The notes under the pieces: generated by a model
What the model was told of the DNA's origin: nothing
The model's database searches: none
What the model saw: the letters and a program-made list of their open reading frames with translations, nothing else
Program-made: the position numbers and the translations under genes
Source of the DNA: Aureispira sp964404215
Lineage (GTDB): Bacteria; Bacteroidota; Bacteroidia; Chitinophagales; Saprospiraceae
Length of the DNA: 27,119 nucleotides
Reading direction: 5' to 3'
NCBI GenBank assembly: GCA_964404215.1
Contig: CAYOJF010000067.1
Span: 1 to 27,119 of the forward strand
Part shown: positions 16,570 through 24,585 of the stretch, in pieces
Layout of the letters: each line of letters opens with the position of its first letter
Position numbering within the stretch: position 1 is the stretch's first letter

Positions 16570-17535
16570 TTATCGAAGGATTCCAAGATGAAGAATACGT
16601 CCTCCTGTCTGATTGACAGGGCCAACACTCTTACCTATTACAATACCATCCTCTGGAGCAAAATAATCTTTAATTAGATTGCCAAAAACATCTCTGATTG
16701 ATGCCAGCACTTCTCCTTTTTTGACCTGCTGCATTAAGTTAGCATGCACCGTCAAAAGTCCTCCTACATCGGTATACATCCAATATGATTTTCGACAAAT
16801 AACAGTAGGTGTTTTCGCTTCTACCACAGGATCATCTATCATTTCCAAATAAGACATGGCATTGTGAATACCTATTATCCCTGATTTAATCATTTTATTC
16901 TGAAATGTATTCGGGTTTCCCACTTCCAACGTAATAGCAGGGATATCCATTTCATCTGCTGCTCCTCGAAGTGTCCCATCAGAAGGTGGATTGTGTACAA
17001 TAATTTGGGCATTTTGCAACATCGCCAGCTTCTTAGTAACAGGGTGTTTCATATCAGCTCTAATATAATATGAATTGACTCGTCCTGTACTAGCGGTATG
17101 CAAATCTAATAGATAATCAAAGTGCTGAGCAATTTTATTAAAAAACCGATAAGCATACACCTGACTTACATTGCCATTCTGTTTACCAGGCATAATATGA
17201 TTTAGATCTACACCATCATTAAAACGGCGTTTGCGGCGTATAAATGCAGGAATATTGACGACGGGTATCCCGACAATAGTTCCTCTGAGCTCTTCGACAT
17301 CTATTTCTGAAAACAACCGTTGAATCACTGAGATACCATTCAGTTCGTTACCATGTACTGCAGCTGTCACCCCCAATACAGGACCATCTACCAATCCCCT
17401 TGCTACCATCATAGGGACACTAATCGGTTGGTGCATACCATCCGTAATCAACTCTACCCAATAGTGGCGAATTGTGCCCGGGGGAGTATTTTCGACTCTA
17501 AAATCAAAACTAACAATATGCTTTGGTTTTATCAT
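16570..17535 (-). CDS. AspA/AstE-like zinc metallohydrolase (M14 family)
   Basis: A 321-residue succinylglutamate desuccinylase/aspartoacylase-type enzyme that cleaves an amide bond of an N-acylated amino acid or small peptide in the cytoplasm. The zinc site is visible as His61 and Glu64 (AAVHGNELNGI) and His146 (LDLHTAS). The catalytic Glu204 lies in ITLEVGNP. DLNHIMPG corresponds to the family's DLNRxFPG substrate motif, with His in place of Arg. The C-terminal beta domain (about 240-321) is intact. It starts 1 base after the stop of the GshB-like gene and is last in the operon, so its substrate is probably the product of the two ligases upstream or a related compound. Confidence 0.88.
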   Translation of the reverse strand: MIKPKHIVSFDFRVENTPPGTIRHYWVELITDGMHQPISVPMMVARGLVDGPVLGVTAAVHGNELNGISVIQRLFSEIDVEELRGTIVGIPVVNIPAFIRRKRRFNDGVDLNHIMPGKQNGNVSQVYAYRFFNKIAQHFDYLLDLHTASTGRVNSYYIRADMKHPVTKKLAMLQNAQIIVHNPPSDGTLRGAADEMDIPAITLEVGNPNTFQNKMIKSGIIGIHNAMSYLEMIDDPVVEAKTPTVICRKSYWMYTDVGGLLTVHANLMQQVKKGEVLASIRDVFGNLIKDYFAPEDGIVIGKSVGPVNQTGGRILHLGILR

Positions 17536-17536
17536 T

Positions 17537-18535
17537 TTACTGTTTATTTATGTATGTAATAATATTATCAATCGCCAACTCTACTACAGGTCTTCCCGTT
17601 TGTTGAGCCGCTTGAGGAAATCCTCCAATACTCAATGTGTTGACTTCTGAAAGTACTCTTTTACCATCATCATCTACCAATGTATCCGCCCCAAATACAA
17701 CAATGCCTTTTTCTAATAACAAAGGTGTGATTTTATCAATCATAGCCACCTCTTCTGCTGTTGCTTCTGCCACAACAGACGTACCTCCCTGTGCAACATT
17801 GCACAACCAAGATCCCGCCGCTGGCAAACGTAATGAACTCGCTAATATTTCTCCATTTACGACTAATATTCTTTTATCTCCCTGTTTGACGTTTTCTAAA
17901 AACTTCATGGCCAAATAGCCATCTGCTAATAGTGCTTCCTCAATAGTATCCAAATAGTGACTCAAAGACAGGGTTTCGCTACCATCTGTTACCACCTCGT
18001 CTGTTATTTTGACGATTCCTTTACCACCATATTCTTTTAGAGGTTTGAGTACCATCGTACATTTCTTTGCAAATGCTTCTACTTCTGCTCTCGTCTTGCA
18101 CAATTGCATTTCTGGACACACCTCTGGAAAATTCAACAAAAATGCTTTCGTACTAGTCTCTATTATTCCTTGTGGATGATTGATAAAAATCAAATCTGGA
18201 TTTATTCCCTGCAAGTATTGTAAAAAATGATCTGTAATCGGACGAGGTAATCGCATCAAAACAACATCAAAATCGCTCATAGAAACAAGGCTCTGATTTT
18301 CGACAAACTGCTGTCCAGTAGGATCAAACTGGAATTTGCCCGTCACCTGTATGGCTTCCAAATCAAGTCTCTCCTGTCTTACAAAAAAAGCATCATTTTT
18401 CGCATTACCCCGACTAGCAACATAAAGTAACTCACACTGCGGATGCTGTGCCAATGTTTCCATCAATGCATATAAAGAATTGTGTTGACTGTGACCGCTA
18501 TGGTCAGTCAATGCTAGTATTTTATACTTTTTCAT
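17537..18535 (-). CDS. GshB-like ATP-grasp ligase
   Basis: A 332-residue homologue of prokaryotic glutathione synthetase. Motifs follow GshB in order: MRLPRP (94-99; GshB has MRKDPP), NHPQGI (119-124), the ATP-binding VLKPLKEYGGKGI with Lys164 and the Gly loop 170-173, GDKRILVVNGE (219-229) and the metal-binding EVNT (Glu297, Asn299). It should join a carboxylate to an amine with ATP. Real glutathione synthesis is unlikely to be its only role, because no gamma-glutamylcysteine ligase is adjacent; the neighbour is a second ATP-grasp protein and a metallohydrolase. Its ATG shares one base with the upstream stop (TAATG), so translation is coupled. Confidence 0.88.
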   Translation of the reverse strand: MKKYKILALTDHSGHSQHNSLYALMETLAQHPQCELLYVASRGNAKNDAFFVRQERLDLEAIQVTGKFQFDPTGQQFVENQSLVSMSDFDVVLMRLPRPITDHFLQYLQGINPDLIFINHPQGIIETSTKAFLLNFPEVCPEMQLCKTRAEVEAFAKKCTMVLKPLKEYGGKGIVKITDEVVTDGSETLSLSHYLDTIEEALLADGYLAMKFLENVKQGDKRILVVNGEILASSLRLPAAGSWLCNVAQGGTSVVAEATAEEVAMIDKITPLLLEKGIVVFGADTLVDDDGKRVLSEVNTLSIGGFPQAAQQTGRPVVELAIDNIITYINKQ

Positions 18536-19968
18536 TACTGTAATATTTCTTTAAGTAAAGTAGCATCGTTGTTAAGCGATTTGAATAATCTTGTTCTAAA
18601 TTTTTTCTTACTATTATAGAGGTTTTTACACATCTTATCAATAGCGATAGTTGACAGTACAGTCTGAATGTATCCTTCTATCAAATCATCTAATCCAATC
18701 CCAAGACGATTAAAATCTCTCCTATCCATCAACATCAAGCGATTGGTATCACTCCCCCATTGATTTTCACCTTCCTTGATCGACAAATTGGTTCCCAGTA
18801 TCTCCCAAGAAGCAGCTCTATCATCTAACTTATCAACCAATGGTTTGGCAGCTCTTCTAGAGTAAACACATAGGGGGCGAATACCATCTTTGGTACTACT
18901 GACCATCATCCGAACATCAGTAACATAGGATTGTCCTTTGTTGTTAGGGATAGTCCCTACGTGATAAAATTTACCTTTCTCTCCTACTGAACTCCAGTTG
19001 TAGTTGCCGATTAAACTCTGTACGATAAACCGTTCATAATCAAAATCTAAATCCATGAACTCATCTAGCTCCGTTTGATTCGTAATCGTATAAACTCCCT
19101 GTCCTGCATTGCTGTAAGGTATTTTAATCACAGCGTGTCCCCCCATCTTTTGCACCCAAAGTGGAATCTCTGTTTTGGAAACATCCCAAATCGTCTCTGG
19201 TATATTGATTTGCAGCCCAAATGCCGCCAGTTCTGTATTGTAAATATCATAGGCCTTGGCTGCTACCATTTTGTTTCTTCCACCTGCTAAACAGGCTACA
19301 ATTGGATTCAATAATTTGGTCTTCGTATGCAGAGGAATACGTGTCCAAGGACGCTGTGTAACGTAACGAAAAGCCGCTCTAAGTCGATGCCAATCCCCTG
19401 CTTCATCTTTGACACAAATCCATTCTTCTTCTACTTTGATATGGTCATTTGCTTCTCCATTAAAATAAGGTACCAATAAACAATCTTCCTCAAACACATC
19501 TGCTATCACGTGTGCATATCCAGAGGCTTCCATGTGATTTTTATCAAACAAAACTGCTAATTTGCCTGCCGTCTTCTTTAATTTAATTTGAGGTTTAAAG
19601 GTACGTTCAATCAACAATTTGTAAGCCCCTTGCTCTTCATTGTCATCCAGCAATGGCATTGATTTTTGTCCAGATGGACTAGAATTATTCTCTAGTACAA
19701 CCATCTTGCGAAAGCCATCTGCTGAGGTTGCATTGATCAAATCTGTCCCACACCACAAAAAGTGTTTGCACTCATAGGACAAAATTTCTTCTAGCTTCTC
19801 CCGATCCACTTTTGGGCGGAGATGACAATAACGATTAATAATCTTTTGCTTATCTAAATTCAAGAAAAAATTCACCATTGGGTGAATAGTTGCATTCAAG
19901 GCTTTGGGATACCAATGGTTCTCCACCTCAAATGTGTTGGGTTTGATATTCTTGGTTGAATAGTTCAT
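18535..19968 (-). CDS. large ATP-grasp family protein, unknown substrate
   Basis: A 477-residue protein without a named family that I recognise. The middle and C-terminal part read as ATP-grasp: NKMVAAKAYDIYN (232-244) as lid entry, HAVIKIPYSNAGQGVYTI with Lys282 and Gly289/291, FIVQSLIGN, then DVRMMVSSTKDGIRPLCVYSRRAA with Asp351/Arg353. The N-terminal 220 residues carry FRYVTQRPWTRIP, which resembles the pre-ATP-grasp segment of peptide-forming amidoligases, and Cys47/67/73 of unknown role. It is translationally coupled to the GshB-like gene. A role as amidoligase is inference; the acceptor is unknown. No signal peptide or membrane segment is visible. Confidence 0.72.
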   Translation of the reverse strand: MNYSTKNIKPNTFEVENHWYPKALNATIHPMVNFFLNLDKQKIINRYCHLRPKVDREKLEEILSYECKHFLWCGTDLINATSADGFRKMVVLENNSSPSGQKSMPLLDDNEEQGAYKLLIERTFKPQIKLKKTAGKLAVLFDKNHMEASGYAHVIADVFEEDCLLVPYFNGEANDHIKVEEEWICVKDEAGDWHRLRAAFRYVTQRPWTRIPLHTKTKLLNPIVACLAGGRNKMVAAKAYDIYNTELAAFGLQINIPETIWDVSKTEIPLWVQKMGGHAVIKIPYSNAGQGVYTITNQTELDEFMDLDFDYERFIVQSLIGNYNWSSVGEKGKFYHVGTIPNNKGQSYVTDVRMMVSSTKDGIRPLCVYSRRAAKPLVDKLDDRAASWEILGTNLSIKEGENQWGSDTNRLMLMDRRDFNRLGIGLDDLIEGYIQTVLSTIAIDKMCKNLYNSKKKFRTRLFKSLNNDATLLKEILQ

Positions 19969-19981
19969 AAAATATAACGGT

Positions 19982-20806
19982 TTAAGTTTTTACAATTTGT
20001 ACCACACTCCTAATTACTTTCTTTCTAATACTATTTTCTAGATCTCGATCTGGAGCCTTCAGAATATATTGGAATTTACACTCCAGTAAATCTTTTTTGA
20101 TCGAATCTACACGAATATTATATGAATTGGGTTGAATCATATCTTTATATTCTTCTACTGCTGCTATCAAGTCTTCTTCTAGCTTTTTGACTGTTTCTAT
20201 CGCCACTAGCTGAACTTCAAACTCTATACTCGTTTTTTTAATTTCTCTTTTAGTATAATTAATTACATCTAGTGTATAGACCATATTATTGGGTACAATA
20301 GCCACATCATCATTATCTGTCAGGATACTAATCATAGTCAATGACATATCAATAATACGCCCTTTATTTTGACCTACCTTAATATAGTCGCCGAGTGAAA
20401 TATCATTAGAAAATGCCAACAACATTCCACTGATAATATTCGAGATATAATCCTTAGATAGAACAGCAATGGCTGCCGCAATAATAGTGAGTGAACTCAA
20501 CAGACTAATCACATCGATTCCCATCAAGGTCAAGACAGAAGCAATGGTGATAATGATGGCAATCAATCCGTAAATATTCTGTAATCCACTGATAATACTA
20601 TCGACCTGATCTTCTCTTAATTTTTTTCGTTTACGATGGATATAAATCAATGTACTTCTGATAAGCATCAATATCAATAAAGAAAAAAGATAACTGACAA
20701 TGGTATCTAAATATTTATTTTCCAGTCCAATCCAAATGTTAGTTTTATTAAACTTAAATATAAAGAGTAAAGCCAACCCTGTTATGTATACTAATAATTC
20801 TTTCAT
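19982..20806 (-). CDS. MscS-family mechanosensitive ion channel
   Basis: A 274-residue inner-membrane channel. Three hydrophobic stretches lead in (ELLVYITGLALLFIF, TIVSYLFSLLILMLI, YGLIAIIITIASVLTLMGI). The pore helix and beta-domain entry follow (SLTIIAAAIAVLSKDYISNIISGMLL, LGDYIKVGQNKGRI and NDDVAIVPNNMVY), matching MscS. The cytoplasmic alpha/beta domain is of ordinary size. It may release small solutes under tension or, given the operon, export the ligase product. Its start overlaps the previous gene's stop by ATGA, and it ends 13 bases before the ATP-grasp gene. Confidence 0.9.
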   Translation of the reverse strand: MKELLVYITGLALLFIFKFNKTNIWIGLENKYLDTIVSYLFSLLILMLIRSTLIYIHRKRKKLREDQVDSIISGLQNIYGLIAIIITIASVLTLMGIDVISLLSSLTIIAAAIAVLSKDYISNIISGMLLAFSNDISLGDYIKVGQNKGRIIDMSLTMISILTDNDDVAIVPNNMVYTLDVINYTKREIKKTSIEFEVQLVAIETVKKLEEDLIAAVEEYKDMIQPNSYNIRVDSIKKDLLECKFQYILKAPDRDLENSIRKKVIRSVVQIVKT

Positions 20807-21495
20807 TTATTTTTATTAAGATATTTGGAACCTTCTCTAATAGTCAAAGCAGATAATTTTTCATTGTTTTCTCTTATAAAATCAGCGACTACTTCCGCAT
20901 CTATTTTTGCATACGTGCGTAGTGCCCAACCAGCTGCTTTCTGCACGAAAAATTCTTTGGACGCAGCCCTATACGAAATAGTCACCAATAAAGTTTCAGC
21001 TTTTGTTTTTTCTTTATATTTCAATTGAAATAGTAGTGCAATTCGTTGAATCCAAATATTTTGATCTCTAATCCAGCAATGGCTGTAATAATCAATTTGA
21101 TCTGGATATCGAAGCAAAATAGCCCCTATAAGATTTGGAGCAATGATATCGATGGTATCCCACCAAGATTTTCGTCTTCCTAGGTCTAGCAAAAATGGTA
21201 TCCAAGTTAAGTCTAGTTGTTGTTTTTGATGCACCAACAAGTCTAATGCATGATACTGCATTTCTCTACAAGGATGTTCCCACAGTAGATCGACCAATAT
21301 CCTCAAATTTGCTCCTGTTGGGAATACATTATTATTCCAAAAGGCCTTTGTTAATGCTTGCCTTTCTGGTTTAAGCAAACCAAAAAATTGAAACTGATTA
21401 CGCATATATTGTTGCATCTTATCAGCAGTCACTCCACTCCCTTGTGCTGTCATTTTTTTTTCCAACACCGAAACTAAAGTTTGTAAATCCATCAC
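20803..21495 (-). CDS. AlkD-like DNA alkylation repair protein (HEAT-repeat glycosylase)
   Basis: A 230-residue all-helical protein of the AlkC/AlkD family (PF08713) that removes alkylated bases from DNA. Key positions in the family fit: SWWDTID (110-116, with Trp111/112 and Asp113 or Asp116 as candidate catalytic residues), WIQRIALLFQL (148-158) and KAAGWALRTY with Trp190. The length is normal. The frame starts with two Met codons and either could be used. It overlaps the MscS gene by 4 bases (ATGA), so it is the first gene of the operon, although its link with ligases is not obvious. No clear -7 box is found upstream. Confidence 0.88.
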   Translation of the reverse strand: MMDLQTLVSVLEKKMTAQGSGVTADKMQQYMRNQFQFFGLLKPERQALTKAFWNNNVFPTGANLRILVDLLWEHPCREMQYHALDLLVHQKQQLDLTWIPFLLDLGRRKSWWDTIDIIAPNLIGAILLRYPDQIDYYSHCWIRDQNIWIQRIALLFQLKYKEKTKAETLLVTISYRAASKEFFVQKAAGWALRTYAKIDAEVVADFIRENNEKLSALTIREGSKYLNKNK

Positions 21496-21839
21496 TACTT
21501 TTTTTGATGAAAAATCAGTATCTTAAAGTAATTTTATAGGCAAAAAATGCATCTAGATAACAAATGCTTAAACAAGCTAAAATAGATACTCCTAGGAAAC
21601 AATTAATTCCATGATTATTTTCAATAAAATTGAAAATAATTGGAGTAGATTTAAAATTATGTTTTTTGCTAATAAAGTCTCTTTTTCAGCCAGTAGTTAT
21701 GGTTATTGACAATCAGTAACAGAAAAAGAATTTTCACCTTACAATTTAAGATCAATTTAGACACGCTCTTAGATTCGCCAAGAAATAGATATACGACATT
21801 AACAACACTTCATTTTCTCTGTCTACTAAAACCTAACAT
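21496..21839. other. 344-bp divergent intergenic region
   Basis: It contains a perfect 12-bp hairpin ATTATTTTCAAT/ATTGAAAATAAT (21614-21625 and 21629-21640) and a smaller imperfect palindrome near 21703-21722. It also holds the end-like motif TAGACACGCTCTTA (21758-21771), which matches other repeat ends in the window. No TAnnTTTG match and no gene are visible. Confidence 0.5.
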
Positions 21840-22325
21840 GTGATTCTATTCCAAGAAAAACAACGATTTACACAGTGGTGGCTCTGGCTTCTCCTCATTG
21901 GACTAATCCTCCTCCCCCTTGTTGGCATTTACCAACAAATATGGAAAGGAGAGCCTTTCGGCACCAATCCTATGTCAGATAATGGACTATACATTTTCTT
22001 ACTTATGATGCTGTTACTCAATTTATTATTCTACTCCCTTTCTCTCACTACTACCATTACCAAAGAAGGTATCCGTATGAAATTCTTTCCTTTTGTACCT
22101 GAAAAATTTTTCTCTTGGTCCATGGTAAAATCAGCCGAGGTCATTGACTATGGTTTTGTAGGAGGTTGGGGAATACGATTAGGCAGTTCTTACGGAACGG
22201 TGTACAATACTAGAGGTTCTAAAGGAATTTTCATAACGCTTCAACAAGGCAAAAAACTATGCATTGGGACACAAAAAGAAGAAGAATTAAAAAAAGTACT
22301 GCGTCAAGTATTCTTGACGGAATAA
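21840..22325 (+). CDS. small membrane protein with PH-like domain (DUF6141-like)
   Basis: A 161-residue inner-membrane protein with two hydrophobic helices (about 14-34 and 49-68), followed by a small beta-rich domain. That domain resembles bacterial PH-type domains (FSWSMVKSAEVIDYG, GGWGIRLGSSYG and KKLCIGTQKEEELKK). The only plausible start is GTG at 21840. It overlaps the last base of an ATG (21838) that is followed at once by TGA, and no other Met precedes residue 45. The next gene, the ceramidase homologue, begins 37 bases on, so the two are probably cotranscribed. Its function is unknown; lipid association is inference from the domain type and the neighbour. Confidence 0.75.
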   Translation: MILFQEKQRFTQWWLWLLLIGLILLPLVGIYQQIWKGEPFGTNPMSDNGLYIFLLMMLLLNLLFYSLSLTTTITKEGIRMKFFPFVPEKFFSWSMVKSAEVIDYGFVGGWGIRLGSSYGTVYNTRGSKGIFITLQQGKKLCIGTQKEEELKKVLRQVFLTE

Positions 22326-22362
22326 GAGCTATCTGTATTAACAAAAAAAACAAATCATATAT

Positions 22363-24153
22363 ATGTATCAAATAGGTGTTAGTAAAGTAGATATGACCTT
22401 CTCTGGTGAAGGATGTGGTATGCTAGGATATGGCATGCACTTTCACAATATAGAAGGAGTAGAAACCAACCAATATGCCAGAGCATTTGTTATCGAACAA
22501 AATGGCAAAAAACTAGTTTTCATCAATGCTGAGTTTTGCTTTTCTACCATTATGCTAAAAGCTCGTATTGTCGAAAAACTAACCATTAATCACCCTGAGT
22601 TAGGCTTCTCAGAAGAAAACATCATGATAACAGCCCAACACACACATAGTGCAGCTGGCGGTTACACACAGCATCTAGCCTACAATTTTTCCATCCCAGG
22701 TTTTAGGCAAGATGTCTATTTCCACTATTCGGAAGCAATTATAGAAGCTATCATACAAGCCGATCAGAACAAAAAACCAGCCTCTATCCACCACCATAAA
22801 GGGGCATTCGATAAAGATGCTCCCATTGCCTTCAATAGATCCATCAAGGCGTATAATCAAAATCCTGAAGTAGAAGAAAAAATTGACTTCAAAAACAGAC
22901 ACCTAGCAGCAGACCGAACCATGAAGCTACTAGACTTCAAGGATATTACAGGCAAGACCTTTGGTTCTATCAATTGGTTTGGAGTCCATACTACTAGTGT
23001 CTCTAATCGTTATCGAAAAGTATGTGCAGACAATAAAGGTTATGCCGCTACTTATCTAGAAGATTATCTCCAATCAGGAGAAGAAGAAAACCCTAAAGAG
23101 CCTATTGTAACAGCTTTTGCCCAAGATGCTGCTGGAGATATTAGTCCAAACTATATCTGGGAATTGCGACACAGAGAGTATAGGGGAAAATATAAAGATG
23201 ACTATGAATCTGCTGCTTATAATGGTAAACTACAATTCAAGAAAGCCAAAGAGATATTAGGTGAAATTGATAAAAATAAAGGGCAGAAAATTGAAGGAGA
23301 ATTAGATAGTATATTGATGTACGTAGACATGTCTGACATCATTATAGATGAGCAATATACGGGTGGATTAAAACGAGAAAGAACCAGTCAATCTGCTTGG
23401 GGAATGGATTTCCTAGAAGGGACTACCGATGGACAAGGAGCTAGCAAAGTGGTTGGACAGGCTTTTCGTCTTATCATGCGTTCGATGCGAGGAATAGAAG
23501 TAATGGGAGCACGACTCAGCAAAGATCCTGAACGCCAGCGTAACATTATTGATTACTACAATGCCCACCACCCCAAATGTATTGTCATTAATCATTCTAC
23601 AGGAGTAGTAGCAGGAGCTAAACACCCTGAAAAGTTAGTTTTGCCAGGGTTTGTAGATCCCGCTATTAAGTATATTAAATACTCCAATAAAGTAGGTTAT
23701 GGAAAAAAAACACCTTGGGTACCAACGATTTTACCTTTGCAGATTTTCTTGGTAGGCTCGCTCGCTATTGTAGGTTTACCTGCCGAAATTACTACTATAG
23801 CTGGAGAACGACTAAAAAACACTGTACTAGAAGTACTACAAGAGAGAGGAATCAAAGAGGTATTGATGACACCTTATGCTAACTCTTATGCTGGTTACGT
23901 CACCACTTATGAAGAATACCGATTACAGTTTTACGAAGGAGGACATACTTTGTTTGGCAAATGGACGCTAGCTGCCTACCAAATGAAATATAAAGAATTA
24001 GCAACAGAATTGCTCAAAGCTCCAAAAGATAGAAAAAAATATACCCTTCGTCCCGAAATGTTCTCTATGGACGAAATATGGACCGGAATGGATGATAAAG
24101 GAGTCTTAGAAGACCTAAAAGCACTCCATGATGATGAAAAAGATATTAGTTAA
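22363..24153 (+). CDS. neutral/alkaline ceramidase-like amidase
   Basis: A 596-residue homologue of neutral ceramidase, which hydrolyses the amide of ceramide to sphingosine and fatty acid. Zinc ligands fit AQHTHS (His93/His95) and NWFGVHTTS (His209). The conserved FNRSIKAYNQNP (157-168), catalytic-Ser hexapeptide GDISPN (258-263; GDVSPN in the family) and PYANSYAGYVTTYEEY near the end are present. Unlike most members it has no signal peptide: the first residues (MYQIGVSKVDMT) are already the first strand of the domain. The C-terminal Ig-like domain is missing, since only about 60 residues follow the core. A cytoplasmic enzyme with another substrate is possible. Its stop codon TAA lies in a dispersed repeat. 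Confidence 0.86.
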   Translation: MYQIGVSKVDMTFSGEGCGMLGYGMHFHNIEGVETNQYARAFVIEQNGKKLVFINAEFCFSTIMLKARIVEKLTINHPELGFSEENIMITAQHTHSAAGGYTQHLAYNFSIPGFRQDVYFHYSEAIIEAIIQADQNKKPASIHHHKGAFDKDAPIAFNRSIKAYNQNPEVEEKIDFKNRHLAADRTMKLLDFKDITGKTFGSINWFGVHTTSVSNRYRKVCADNKGYAATYLEDYLQSGEEENPKEPIVTAFAQDAAGDISPNYIWELRHREYRGKYKDDYESAAYNGKLQFKKAKEILGEIDKNKGQKIEGELDSILMYVDMSDIIIDEQYTGGLKRERTSQSAWGMDFLEGTTDGQGASKVVGQAFRLIMRSMRGIEVMGARLSKDPERQRNIIDYYNAHHPKCIVINHSTGVVAGAKHPEKLVLPGFVDPAIKYIKYSNKVGYGKKTPWVPTILPLQIFLVGSLAIVGLPAEITTIAGERLKNTVLEVLQERGIKEVLMTPYANSYAGYVTTYEEYRLQFYEGGHTLFGKWTLAAYQMKYKELATELLKAPKDRKKYTLRPEMFSMDEIWTGMDDKGVLEDLKALHDDEKDIS

Positions 24154-24450
24154 CTGATGTTACGCACTATTCAAATAGATTTGTAGAATAACAGTTAGCT
24201 ATTGGATAAGAAGTCGTTTTATAATTTTAAGTAGCAGGGCAGAATAAATGATAAGTAAAATCACAGAGATTTTTGCTATATAATGAGGCAAAAAACACAG
24301 GGATAGCCCTAGCTATCACGAGGCTTTTTAACGAAATTAGATACAAAAATATCGCTTGATTTTTTTATGCATTAATTTTGACTTGATACTTAAATGTTTA
24401 ATTTTAAATGCCTAACGTGCTATTGTACTAGCATTCAAAATTAAACATTA
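24151..24450 (+). repeat. diverged dispersed intergenic repeat, copy 2
   Basis: It starts with TAACTGATGTTACGCA at the ceramidase stop codon and ends with the 21-mer shared with 195-215. Compared with copy 1 (172-301), the first 90 bases align without gaps. An insert of about 150 bases follows (with GATAGCCCTAGCTATC and GAGGCTTTTTAACG), then the AATGTTTAATTTTAAATGC end. Bases 24393-24411 and 24431-24449 form a 19-bp hairpin with one mismatch. The rest of the gap to 24585 is AT-rich and without visible genes. Confidence 0.65.
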
Positions 24451-24585
24451 GACTAGGAACAAACTCTATTCGTAATAATGTCTAATTATAGGTGGGAAAT
24501 TAATAAATGAGTGTATGTTTAAGAAAACTAACAGAGTTCATTACAAATAAAGCTAAACAAACTCCTAGCAAAAAAATATACAATA

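Noticed and set aside
24151..24450. Intact insertion sequence
   Set aside because: Ends resembling those of mobile elements are present, but there is no transposase frame, so it is only listed as a repeat.
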